Below, one piece after another: positions 56,215 through 64,000 of a DNA stretch of 64,000 bases (position 1 is its first letter; every line of letters starts with the position of its first letter). The position numbers and the translations under genes were made by a program. A model generated the notes under the pieces. That model ran no database searches. It saw nothing but the letters and a program-made list of their open reading frames with translations, and had not been told where the DNA came from. The DNA comes from Zobellella maritima. GTDB lineage: Bacteria; Pseudomonadota; Gammaproteobacteria; Enterobacterales; Aeromonadaceae. Location of the stretch: positions 62,001 through 126,000 of the forward strand of contig NZ_QCZE01000001.1 in assembly GCF_003075035.1 (NCBI RefSeq), in the 5' to 3' direction.

Positions 56215-57621
56215 ATGATTACTCCTGTGATTCTTGCCGGTGGTACCGGCAGCCGTCTCTGGCCTCTTTCCAGAGCCATGTATCCCAAGCAGTTTTTGCC
56301 CTTGATGGGCAGCGAAAGCATGCTTAATGCAACCATGGCTCGCCTGCAGGGACTTCCCTGTGGACCAGGTATTGTCATCTGTAACGAGGAGCATCGTTTC
56401 ATTGCGGCCGAACAGTTGAGGCAGCTATCGAAAATGCCCGCTATTTTGCTTGAACCCGTAGCCAGAAACACGGCTCCTGCTGTCGCTTTGGCGGCTTTAA
56501 AGGCAGGGGAAGACGGCGATGATCCTATATTGCTTATCCTGGCCTCCGATCACATGATTGAAAACAAGGTCGCCTTCGGCAAGGCTATCAAGCAAGCTTT
56601 GCCATTGGCAGAACAAGGCAAACTGGTTACTTTCGGCATTGTTGCTACCAGCCCGGAGACAGGTTACGGCTACGTAAAACGTGGTGAACTGTTGGCAGAC
56701 GAGTCCAGCTATGCTGTAAGCCGATTTGTTGAAAAACCAAACCTGGCAACTGCCGAGTCGTATATGAAGAGCGGAGACTATTACTGGAACAGTGGAATGT
56801 TCATGTTCCGTGCCAGCCGTTATCTGGAAGAAATCAAGGCTCATTGTCCGGACATCCTTTCAGCTTGTGAAAAAGCCATGGCGAATACAGTGACAGATCT
56901 TGACTTTATCAGGGTCGACAAGGACGCCTTTACTCATTGTCCGGAAGACTCTATTGATTATGCAATAATGGAAAAGGCCACTGATGCTGTAGTGGTCCCC
57001 ATGGTGGCCGGTTGGAGTGACGTAGGTTCCTGGTCGGCATTTTGGGATATCGGCGAAAAGGATGACAGGGGTAATGTCATCAAGGGCGATGCTTTGGTTC
57101 ACGACAGTGATAATAATCTGGTCTACGCCGGCAGCAGACTGGTAGCGACGGTGGGAATTGAGAATACTGTGGTTATCGAAACCAAAGATGCAGTTTTGGT
57201 AGCGGTTAGAGACAAGGTGCAGGATGTTAAGTGCATTGTGACCCAACTTAAAAAGGCTGGACGGGGTGAATCGGATTTACACCGCGAAGTATATCGCCCC
57301 TGGGGAAAATATGACTCTATCGATGCCGGTGCCCGTTACCAGGTGAAGCACATTACCGTAAAGCCGGGAGAAAAGCTGTCTGTTCAGATACATCATCACA
57401 GGGCTGAACACTGGATAGTGGTGTCCGGTACAGCGAAGGTCACCAATGGTGATAAAGAACTACTACTAACGGAAAATCAATCCACCTATATACCGGTAGG
57501 AGTGATTCATGCTTTGGAAAATCCAGGCAGAATTCCTCTGGAAATGATAGAGGTGCAATCAGGCAGCTATTTGGGAGAGGATGATATCATACGGTTTTCT
57601 GACAGGTATGGCAGGGACTGA
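56215..57621 (+). CDS. manC: Mannose-1-phosphate guanylyltransferase / mannose-6-phosphate isomerase
   Basis: The 468-residue bifunctional enzyme makes GDP-mannose. The N-terminal domain has [25 protein letters not shown] and [28 protein letters not shown]. The C-terminal cupin has [33 protein letters not shown], the isomerase metal-binding site. I chose ATG 56215, where the conserved sequence starts; an in-frame ATG at 56191 is less likely. The phosphomannomutase it needs (cpsG) is in region 1 at 37647, so the GDP-mannose route is split over the two regions. No gmd or fcl is present in the window. Confidence 0.94.
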   Translation: MITPVILAGGTGSRLWPLSRAMYPKQFLPLMGSESMLNATMARLQGLPCGPGIVICNEEHRFIAAEQLRQLSKMPAILLEPVARNTAPAVALAALKAGEDGDDPILLILASDHMIENKVAFGKAIKQALPLAEQGKLVTFGIVATSPETGYGYVKRGELLADESSYAVSRFVEKPNLATAESYMKSGDYYWNSGMFMFRASRYLEEIKAHCPDILSACEKAMANTVTDLDFIRVDKDAFTHCPEDSIDYAIMEKATDAVVVPMVAGWSDVGSWSAFWDIGEKDDRGNVIKGDALVHDSDNNLVYAGSRLVATVGIENTVVIETKDAVLVAVRDKVQDVKCIVTQLKKAGRGESDLHREVYRPWGKYDSIDAGARYQVKHITVKPGEKLSVQIHHHRAEHWIVVSGTAKVTNGDKELLLTENQSTYIPVGVIHALENPGRIPLEMIEVQSGSYLGEDDIIRFSDRYGRD

Positions 57622-57781
57622 GTGTAAATAACACGCTTGGTGAATGCTTTGTGATTTTCAATGTGGGTTATAGAAATGTTATTTATGTCTATCTCATATT
57701 GTAACTGTAGTGTGTTTTAGTTTAGAGCCAAAGTAACACTTTCCTAAATGAAAACAAATCTAAAAAGTTCGAGGGTGGTCG

Positions 57782-58918
57782 ATGATGGCTGATGTTTTTC
57801 TACTTATTGCCAGCTACCCGGATTCCCTTATAAAGTTTCGTGGACCTTTGATTGACGCCCTGTTGGATAAGGGATTAGATGTACATGTGGCTGTGCCTGA
57901 CCTGGCTGAAACCAACGAGATATATCATACACTCACAGACAAACATGTAATTGTGCATACCATTGGCCTGCAACGAACAGGAATAAATCCAGTGGTGGAT
58001 TTGGGATCCATCATTGAGCTATACCAACTCATGAGAAGTATAGCGCCGACTTATGTACTGGGCTACACGGCCAAGCCTGTTATATATGGTTCACTAGCGG
58101 CCTGGCTTGCCAGGATACCCCATCGTTTTGTCTTGATTACCGGGCTGGGCTATGCCTTTACCGGTGAAGGTTATGGCGGGCGGCGTGGTTTGATCAAGGC
58201 CGTTGTCCAGTTGTTGTATCGCTTTGCTCTTGAGTGGGTCGAAAAGGCTTTCTTTCAAAATCCAGACGATGAAGGGCTTTTTCGGCAGCAAGGTATCCTG
58301 CCGGCTGCTGTACCCTCATGTATTATAAACGGCTCTGGAGTGGATGTGGTCGAGTATAGGCAGGCACCATTTCCCAGTTCACCCTGTTTTTTACTCATTG
58401 CCCGTTTATTGGGAGATAAGGGAGTAAGGGAATATGCGCTTGCTGCCGAACAGGTAAAACAGCATTTTCCACAAGTTCAGTTCCAGCTGGTAGGCTGGAT
58501 AGACGATAACCCTGATGCCATTACCCAAAAGGAACTGGATACATGGGTTAAGCAGGGAACAGTCGTGTATTTGGGTAAATTGAGTGACGTACGCCAAGCG
58601 ATTGCAGGGTGCAGTGTCTATGTGCTGCCCTCTTATCGGGAAGGAACGCCGCGGACCGTGCTGGAGGCCATGGCCATGGGCCGCCCGGTGATCACTACGG
58701 ATGCCCCTGGCTGTCGTGAAACTGTAAAAGAGGGCGATAATGGATTTTTGGTGCCGGTTAAAGGGGTGGCTGAGTTAATTTCGGCGATGGAGCAATTTAT
58801 TATTCATCCTGAATTGATGGCCCGAATGGGGCAGCGTTCCCGAGAAATAGTTGAAGAAAAATATGATGTACATATGGTAAATAGCATTATGTTGTCAGAT
58901 ATGGGGCTGAAAAAATAA
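57782..58918 (+). CDS. Glycosyltransferase family 4
   Basis: The 378-residue enzyme resembles PglA/WbpH-like GT4 proteins: SYPDSLIKFRGPLIDALLDKGLDVHVA, GYTAKPVIYGSLAAWLARIPHRFVLITGLGYAFTGEG, FLLIARLLGDKGVREYALAAEQV and the EX7E motif SYREGTPRTVLEAMAMGRPVITTDAPGC. Two ATG codons in tandem make the start 57782 or 57785, behind GAGGGTGG. In loci with a PglC-like initiator, an enzyme of this branch often adds the second sugar (such as GalNAc or a derivative), which would fit here. The 160-base gap upstream shows no gene. Confidence 0.88.
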   Translation: MMADVFLLIASYPDSLIKFRGPLIDALLDKGLDVHVAVPDLAETNEIYHTLTDKHVIVHTIGLQRTGINPVVDLGSIIELYQLMRSIAPTYVLGYTAKPVIYGSLAAWLARIPHRFVLITGLGYAFTGEGYGGRRGLIKAVVQLLYRFALEWVEKAFFQNPDDEGLFRQQGILPAAVPSCIINGSGVDVVEYRQAPFPSSPCFLLIARLLGDKGVREYALAAEQVKQHFPQVQFQLVGWIDDNPDAITQKELDTWVKQGTVVYLGKLSDVRQAIAGCSVYVLPSYREGTPRTVLEAMAMGRPVITTDAPGCRETVKEGDNGFLVPVKGVAELISAMEQFIIHPELMARMGQRSREIVEEKYDVHMVNSIMLSDMGLKK

Positions 58919-58971
58919 CTCAATTACGACTCTTTTATACTTGAGCATGATATTTGACTGGGATCTTTAGA

Positions 58972-59010
58972 AACGCTTCCTAATTGTGCTGCTGAAGACA
59001 GTATACGAAC
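58972..59010 (-). repeat. Dispersed repeat, copy D (degenerate)
   Basis: CTTCCTAATTGTGCTGCTGAAGACA followed by CGAAC resembles copy C, with clear divergence in the middle. The best-kept part is the TTCCTAATTGTGC end. It lies in the 260-base gap between the GT4 gene and the unknown membrane protein. Confidence 0.45.
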
Positions 59011-59178
59011 CTAGGTTTTTCGTAGCTTAAGGCGCATTTTTCGTTCCTGGCGCGGTGGGGCTGTTTTAGAATTATGATTTTTTATCTACATGGAGAGGTA
59101 CTTCTCTCAGTTATCATATCAGTTGTACCTGTCGTAAAATTGCTTTTTACATCATTAAGATGTCAGGAGGGTGGGTGA

Positions 59179-59946
59179 ATGAATATTGATATATACCCAA
59201 GAAACGTATTGATTGGTTTGTTGTGGATTATAACAGGGTTGTTGCTCTTAAATGTTTTGGGGGTAATATCTTCACTCTATATTAATAATCAATATATCAA
59301 TGGTTTTGTTAAGTTGTTTAATTTTGATAGAGAGAGAAATATACCAGCCATTTATTCTTCGGCTGCTCTTTTCTTATCAGGCTTTTTGTTGTTTGTTATT
59401 GCAATGGCTCACAGAGTGAATTCCTATCCTTGTTTTTACTGGCTGGGGTTGACCGCGATTTTCTTGTTTTTATCTTTCGATGAGATGTTTTCAATCCATG
59501 AAAGGCTGTCGCGATTTATTCGGGAGTCATTTGATATGACAGGATTGTTTTATTTTTCATGGGTTATTCCGTATGGTTTGGCTTTGGTTTTTTTATTGTT
59601 GTTTTATATTAGGTTCTTGATAAGGTTGCCCAGAAATACCATAGTGCTATTTTTTGTATCAGGCTTGGTGTTTGTTTCCGGTGCTATAGGTTTTGAAATG
59701 GTTTCAGGTAGCTATGTTGAGATGTATGGCAGAGGAAGCCTTTTTTATGCATTGCTATATACATGCGAAGAGTTTTTTGAAATGCTCGGTGTTGTCATAT
59801 TTATCTACGCTTTATTAATGTATATCGTTGATGAATTTAAAGTGCTTGCAATAAATGTTAATGATCCGAACACGAAACCAGTGGAAAGTATCTTACGTGC
59901 TGTTCCAAAGAGATCCTCAACAGCTGCTGATAACACGTGGAAGTGA
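59179..59946 (+). CDS. Polytopic membrane protein of unknown function
   Basis: I do not recognise this 255-residue protein. It has about six or seven membrane helices. Acidic and histidine residues stand within or at the edges of the helices: FLSFDEMFSIHERLSRF (about 99-115), SGAIGFEMVSG (about 173) and LLYTCEEFFEMLGVVIF (about 195-211). Such buried charged residues suggest an enzyme or a metal or proton site rather than a simple anchor. GTCAGGAGGGTGGGTG stands before the ATG. It is AT-rich and lies between a GT4 and the PglC-like gene, so a role in the region 2 polymer is likely but undefined. Confidence 0.75.
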   Translation: MNIDIYPRNVLIGLLWIITGLLLLNVLGVISSLYINNQYINGFVKLFNFDRERNIPAIYSSAALFLSGFLLFVIAMAHRVNSYPCFYWLGLTAIFLFLSFDEMFSIHERLSRFIRESFDMTGLFYFSWVIPYGLALVFLLLFYIRFLIRLPRNTIVLFFVSGLVFVSGAIGFEMVSGSYVEMYGRGSLFYALLYTCEEFFEMLGVVIFIYALLMYIVDEFKVLAINVNDPNTKPVESILRAVPKRSSTAADNTWK

Positions 59947-59999
59947 TGGATGCTCAATTGTAGTGGGTGTATTAGCTTTTTAATAATGGAGCTTGTGTC

Positions 60000-60599
60000 A
60001 TGGTTAAGCGAGTATTTGATATGGTTGTATCACTTCTGGCTTTGATTACATTGTTTCCGGTTTTTTTTATTGTTTGTTTAGCGATTAAATGGAATATGGG
60101 GTCTCCTGTATTGTTCAAACAGCTAAGGCCAGGAAAAACGGGTAAGCCTTTCGAGATAGTTAAATTTCGAACCATGCGGGAGATAGTAGATGCAGCAGGA
60201 AATCCATTGCCAGATAAAAATAGAATGACACCCTTGGGTTCATTTTTACGCTCGACCAGCCTGGATGAATTACCAGAATTTTGGAATGTATTAAAGGGTG
60301 ATATGAGCCTGGTTGGACCCAGGCCACTACTGATGGAATACTTGCCTTTATATAGTGAAAGGCAATCCCGGCGACACGAAATAAGACCGGGTATCACCGG
60401 TTGGGCGCAGGTAAATGGGCGTAATGCGATCACTTGGGATGAGAAACTCAAGATGGACGTCTGGTATGTCGATAACCACTCTTTCTTTCTTGATGTTAAA
60501 ATAATTATTTTAACTATCAAAAAAGTGTTGGTACGTGATGGTATTTCAGAAAAAGGACATGTGACAGTGAGCTTTTTTAAAGGTGGTGATAAAGACTGA
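60000..60599 (+). CDS. pglC: PglC-like initiating phosphoglycosyltransferase
   Basis: The 199-residue monotopic protein consists of one re-entrant N-terminal helix (RVFDMVVSLLALITLFPVFFIVCL) and the catalytic domain: GSPVLFKQLRPGKTGKPFEIVKFRTM, SLDELPEFWNVLKGDMSLVGPRPLL, RPGITGWAQVNGRNAITWDEKLKMD. It matches PglC/short WbaP-type enzymes that put a phospho-sugar such as diNAc-bacillosamine on undecaprenyl phosphate. The pglE- and pglF-like genes downstream would make that sugar. Its presence next to a second initiator (32213) supports separate pathways. Confidence 0.9.
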   Translation: MVKRVFDMVVSLLALITLFPVFFIVCLAIKWNMGSPVLFKQLRPGKTGKPFEIVKFRTMREIVDAAGNPLPDKNRMTPLGSFLRSTSLDELPEFWNVLKGDMSLVGPRPLLMEYLPLYSERQSRRHEIRPGITGWAQVNGRNAITWDEKLKMDVWYVDNHSFFLDVKIIILTIKKVLVRDGISEKGHVTVSFFKGGDKD

Positions 60600-60632
60600 T
60601 TTTATATTTAAGACTTTTGGTTGTTGGTTAAA

Positions 60633-61646
60633 ATGAACTCAGTAAACATAATTAATGATAAAGTTGGTTGGGATAAAGCATTATCCAAGTGTACCAATTA
60701 TGACTTTTATCATACATGGGAATACCATAGTGTTTCATGTTCAAATGGAGAAGGGGAACCCATTTTATTCGATACTTATATCGGTTCTATAGGTTTGGTT
60801 TTTCCGCTTTTGGAGCGTTCAATTTATGGCAGTGACAAGAAGGATTTGACGTCTGTTTACGGATATCCTGGCCCCTTGTTATATGGTGATGTTAATGCCT
60901 TAAATATTGAGAGAGTATGGCGAGCATTCAAGATTTTTTTAATTGAAAGTGAATATGTCAGTATTTTTTCAAGATGTCACCCCTTGTATGTTGATCATTG
61001 CCTTGAAAAATATTCATGTTGCAGTGGCAAAGTTGTCATTATAGATTTAGATAAACCTGAAGAGGAGCAGCTGAGATGTTATCGCTCAAATCATAAGAGA
61101 GGCATCAATAAGCTTAATAAGATGGGCATAGTGTGTCATTTCGATAATAGTCACCCCAGGCTATCTGATTTTATAGACAACTACAATGCAACAATGCAGT
61201 CACTAGCTGCTTCTGATTCTTATTTTTTTAATGATGCTTACTACTCTAAGTTAATAGGGTCAAAAGGGTTTAGTACAAGGTTGTACTCGTGTGAGTATAA
61301 TGGCTGTGTTATATGTAGCGGTTTGTTTATGTTTTGCGGAGAGGTGGTTCAATATCACTTGGGAGGAACCAAACCGGGGTTCAATAATTTGTCACCCACT
61401 AAGTTGATGTTTGATCAGGTAAGAAAAGATGCAATGGCGTTGGGCTATAGGTACTTTTGTCTTGGTGGTGGGGTTGGTAGTTGTGAAGACTCACTTTTTA
61501 ATTTTAAACTTGGTTTTTCAAAGCATGTTGAAAATTTTAGGCTAATTAAGATTATCTTGGATGAATGTGAATATAGAAAGCTAACTCGTAATATTATAGA
61601 TAGTAGTTCATTTTTCCCTTTATATCGTGCCAAGCTTAGTCGTTAA
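60633..61646 (+). CDS. FemAB/GNAT-like acyltransferase
   Basis: The 337-residue protein has features of the FemAB/GNAT group: an N-terminal YDFYHTWEYHSV, the middle LRCYRSNHKRGINKLNKMG, a peptidyl-type TMQSLAASDSYFFNDAYYSKL, then VVQYHLGGTKPGFNNLSPTKLMFDQVRKDAMALGYRYFCLGGGVG. Members transfer acyl or aminoacyl groups to amines. Between the pglC- and pglE-like genes it stands where a PglD acetyltransferase would be expected, so it may acylate the 4-amino sugar with something other than plain acetate. The ATG at 60633 is preferred over TTG codons before it. Confidence 0.7.
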   Translation: MNSVNIINDKVGWDKALSKCTNYDFYHTWEYHSVSCSNGEGEPILFDTYIGSIGLVFPLLERSIYGSDKKDLTSVYGYPGPLLYGDVNALNIERVWRAFKIFLIESEYVSIFSRCHPLYVDHCLEKYSCCSGKVVIIDLDKPEEEQLRCYRSNHKRGINKLNKMGIVCHFDNSHPRLSDFIDNYNATMQSLAASDSYFFNDAYYSKLIGSKGFSTRLYSCEYNGCVICSGLFMFCGEVVQYHLGGTKPGFNNLSPTKLMFDQVRKDAMALGYRYFCLGGGVGSCEDSLFNFKLGFSKHVENFRLIKIILDECEYRKLTRNIIDSSSFFPLYRAKLSR

Positions 61647-61673
61647 TTACCATGTTTATAATAGAGGGACGGT

Positions 61674-62849
61674 ATGATAAATACACCATTTTCTCCATGG
61701 CCCAGCTTCACTGAAGACGAAGCCAATATGGTAAGCCAGGTTTTACTTTCCAATAAAGTTAACTACTGGACAGGTCAGGAATGCCGACAGTTTGAAAAGG
61801 AATTTTCCGCCTGGGTGGGGACCGATTATGCCGTCGCGTTGGCAAACGGCTCTTTGGCACTCGATGCCGCGTTAAAAGCGTTGGAGATAGGCTCTGGTGA
61901 TGATGTTATCGTTACCCCTCGTACATTTTTAGCCTCTGTATCATCGGTTGTCTCTGCCGGAGCAAATCCGATCTTTGCCGATGTCGATCTCAATACCCAA
62001 AGCATTACCGCAGAGAGCATAAAGGCCGTACTTACCCCCAATACTAAAGCCGCTATCGTCGTACACTTGGGGGGCATGCCGGCTGAAATGGATGCTATTA
62101 TGGCCCTGGCAGAAGCACACCAGTTTTATGTAATAGAAGATTGTGCTCAGGCCCACGGTGCCAGGTACAAGGGCCGCTCGGTAGGTAGTATTGGTCATAT
62201 TGGTGCCTGGTCTTTCTGCCAGGACAAGATCATGACGACCGGCGGTGAGGGAGGCATGGTCACGACCCACAGCCGTGCATTGTGGTCCAGGATGTGGAGC
62301 TATAAAGATCATGGTAAAAGCTATGAAGCCGTCTGCGGATGCGGGCATCAATCAGGCTTCCGCTGGGTGCACGAGAGCTTCGGTAGCAACTGGCGAATGA
62401 TGGAAATACAGGCGACCATTGGCCGGATTCAGCTCAGGCGAATGCGCGACTGGACGCTTGCCCGGCAGGCTAACGGCGCACGTATTGATCAGGTAGCCCG
62501 TCGTTATAGCGCAGTAGAGACAGTAAAAGTTCCCGGTTATGTCGAACCTGCCGAGTACAAGCATTATATTTTTGTCAATCCAGGACGGCTGGCTCCGGGC
62601 TGGAGTCGTGATCGTATCATCGATGAAATCGTGGCCCGTGGTGTACCTTGTTATCAAGGCAGCTGTTCAGAGGTGTATCTGGAGAAGGCATTTGATAATA
62701 CTCCCTGGAGGCCGGCCAATCGTTTGCCCAATGCAAAACGGTTGGGTGAAACGAGCCTTATGTTTTTAGTTCATCCAACTCTTAAGGTTGAGGAGATAGA
62801 CAAGACCTGTGTTGTATTAGATGAGGTGCTGAGGCAAGCCCAAAGATGA
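61674..62849 (+). CDS. pglE: PglE-like sugar aminotransferase (DegT/DnrJ/EryC1 family)
   Basis: The 391-residue PLP enzyme has PWPSFTEDEANMVSQVL, the substrate loop NYWTGQECRQFEKEF, FYVIEDCAQAHGARYKGRSVGSIGHIGAWSFCQDKIMTTGGEGGM with the Schiff-base lysine (about 185), and a C-terminal NRLPNAKRLGETSLMFLVHPTL. It probably aminates UDP-4-keto-6-deoxy-GlcNAc made by the WbpM/PglF-like enzyme encoded convergently next to it. It is also related to other C4 aminotransferases, so the stereochemistry is open. GC content is higher than in the two genes upstream. Confidence 0.88.
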   Translation: MINTPFSPWPSFTEDEANMVSQVLLSNKVNYWTGQECRQFEKEFSAWVGTDYAVALANGSLALDAALKALEIGSGDDVIVTPRTFLASVSSVVSAGANPIFADVDLNTQSITAESIKAVLTPNTKAAIVVHLGGMPAEMDAIMALAEAHQFYVIEDCAQAHGARYKGRSVGSIGHIGAWSFCQDKIMTTGGEGGMVTTHSRALWSRMWSYKDHGKSYEAVCGCGHQSGFRWVHESFGSNWRMMEIQATIGRIQLRRMRDWTLARQANGARIDQVARRYSAVETVKVPGYVEPAEYKHYIFVNPGRLAPGWSRDRIIDEIVARGVPCYQGSCSEVYLEKAFDNTPWRPANRLPNAKRLGETSLMFLVHPTLKVEEIDKTCVVLDEVLRQAQR

Positions 62850-62905
62850 TGGGGGTAATATATTAATAACTGTTTTAGAGTATATTGTTAGAGCTTTTTT
62901 TATTT

Positions 62906-64000
62906 CTATAGATACCTTCTGCTTAGCTGAATAACTTCTTCATCTTCTATTTGCTCAGTGTTTTTATTATTGGATGGTGAAGTTTTCATTTTTTGTTTGT
63001 TATCATGCGGGTTGATTATATCTTTGGTTTCATTGTTTTCCATCCATATTAGATCACAAATACCATCTTGAGGGTGAAACTCGGTCGGCGCTTTAATCAA
63101 CAAGTCGCGGATACGAAACAAGTCATAGAGATCACAAGCAGTATGCAATTCGGCTAATAGTTTGGCAACTTGATCCCATGGCAAGTATGCTTCATTTGAT
63201 GTTCTGATGCGAGGATGTTGAGTTGGCTTATTATCGCCACCGATAAGCAGTTCTTCATATAATTTTTCGCCCGGGCGTAGTCCGGTTATCTTTATTTCTA
63301 TATCACCTCCAGGGTTATGTTTGTCTTTTATTCTATAGCCCATCAAATAAAGCATCTTGTGGGCCAAGTCTATGATACGTACCGGCTTACCCATGTCCAG
63401 AACAAATACATCCCCCCCCTTTGCCATGCTGCCTGCCTGGATTACCAGCTGGGCAGCTTCGGGGATAGTCATAAAGTAACGGGTTATATTCTCATGAGTA
63501 AGAGTGATGGGCCCTCCGGAGCGGATTTGCTTTTTAAAAAGTGGCACCACAGATCCTGATGAGCCGAGTACGTTACCAAAACGCACGATACTGAAGCGGG
63601 GGCCGTCTTGACGTAAAGCCAGGCCCTGTAATACCAGTTCCGCCAGGCGCTTACTGGTTCCCATCACATTGGTGGGGCGTACAGCCTTATCGGAGGAGAT
63701 AAGTACAAATGTTTCCACCTTGCAGTTAATGGCAGCTTCGGCTGCCCGCCAGGTACCGAATACATTATTGCGCACTCCCTCCACGACATTATATTCAACC
63801 ATAGGTACATGTTTAAAGGCGGCGGCATGGTATACCGTCTGTACACCAAAAGTTCGCATGGCCGTTTCCAATCTACTTTGCCGCTGTACCGTACCCAGTA
63901 ACGGCATGACCCTGGCTTTCAAACCGCTGCGCTGGCATATGCCGGAAAGCTCTTGCTCTATCATATAAAGGGCATATTCCGACATCTCGAACAGCACCAG
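62906..64000 (-). CDS. pglF: UDP-GlcNAc 4,6-dehydratase (WbpM/PglF-like), 5' end beyond the window
   Basis: Only the C-terminal about 365 residues are visible; the reading frame runs on past 64000. The part seen has a stretch typical for WbpM (LLFE-like LFEMSEYALYMIEQEL), VYHAAAFKHVPMVEYNVVEGVRNNVFGT, the catalytic SSDKAVRPTNVMGTSKRLAEL with Met in place of Tyr, IVRFGNVLGSSGSVVPLF and TGLRPGEKLYEELL. Full-length family members carry N-terminal membrane helices, expected beyond the window. A 60-residue polar tail ends the protein. It is convergent to the aminotransferase, 56 bases away, and supplies its substrate. Confidence 0.9.
   Translation of the reverse strand: MVLFEMSEYALYMIEQELSGICQRSGLKARVMPLLGTVQRQSRLETAMRTFGVQTVYHAAAFKHVPMVEYNVVEGVRNNVFGTWRAAEAAINCKVETFVLISSDKAVRPTNVMGTSKRLAELVLQGLALRQDGPRFSIVRFGNVLGSSGSVVPLFKKQIRSGGPITLTHENITRYFMTIPEAAQLVIQAGSMAKGGDVFVLDMGKPVRIIDLAHKMLYLMGYRIKDKHNPGGDIEIKITGLRPGEKLYEELLIGGDNKPTQHPRIRTSNEAYLPWDQVAKLLAELHTACDLYDLFRIRDLLIKAPTEFHPQDGICDLIWMENNETKDIINPHDNKQKMKTSPSNNKNTEQIEDEEVIQLSRRYL

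Overview
This window is almost entirely a large surface-polysaccharide biosynthesis and export locus from a Gram-negative bacterium, most likely a marine gammaproteobacterium. The outer-membrane export parts, the Vibrio-like VpsP protein, RfaH-type ops/JUMPstart elements and a K-locus-like gene order ending in sugar transferase, pgi, phosphomannomutase and galE point that way; an Aeromonadales/Vibrionales/Oceanospirillales affiliation is only an impression. No rRNA, tRNA, CRISPR array, transposase or phage gene was recognised.

Region 1 (910-42000). Export genes come first: an outer-membrane beta-barrel, a short Wza-like OPX protein, a Wzc-type tyrosine kinase, a PHP-family tyrosine phosphatase and a VpsP-like protein. 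After an ops-like leader come galU, tviB, an acyltransferase-SGNH protein, tviC and wzx. A complete legionaminic-type nonulosonate cassette follows (legB, legC, neuC/legG, neuB/legI, neuD/legH, ptmE-like, neuA/legF), with two Gfo/Idh/MocA-type proteins, a sialyltransferase-like protein and a HAD/COG5610-type protein. Next are two GT4 glycosyltransferases, an AsnB-like amidotransferase, an EpsG-type polymerase, another GT4 and an initiating phosphoglycosyltransferase. Pgi, a PglL-like O-oligosaccharyltransferase, phosphomannomutase, a beta-CASP metallo-hydrolase and galE end the region. REP-like palindromic repeats sit between the last genes and grow into a 137-bp tandem array at about 42 kb.

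Region 2 (43675-64000). A second, paralogous set starts again with OPX and Wzc, then an exact ops/JUMPstart motif, then second copies of tviB and tviC. These are followed by different partners: a WzxC-like flippase, GT4, EpsG-like polymerase, GT2, CapK-like adenylate-forming protein, manC, GT4, an unknown polytopic membrane protein, a PglC-like initiating transferase, a FemAB-like acyltransferase, a PglE-like aminotransferase and, on the opposite strand and cut by the window end, a WbpM/PglF-like 4,6-dehydratase. A 4.7-kb block in this region is flanked by about 55-bp inverted repeats.

Together the genes suggest two Wzx/Wzy-dependent polymers. Region 1 probably builds a repeat unit with GalNAcA (possibly amidated by the AsnB-like protein) and a legionaminic-type acid. 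Region 2 probably builds one with GalNAcA, GDP-mannose-derived sugar and a 4-amino-4,6-dideoxy-N-acetylhexosamine as first sugar. The sugar assignments are inferences from gene families. A small Ala-rich secreted protein of unknown function (42656-43204, minus strand) lies between the two regions.
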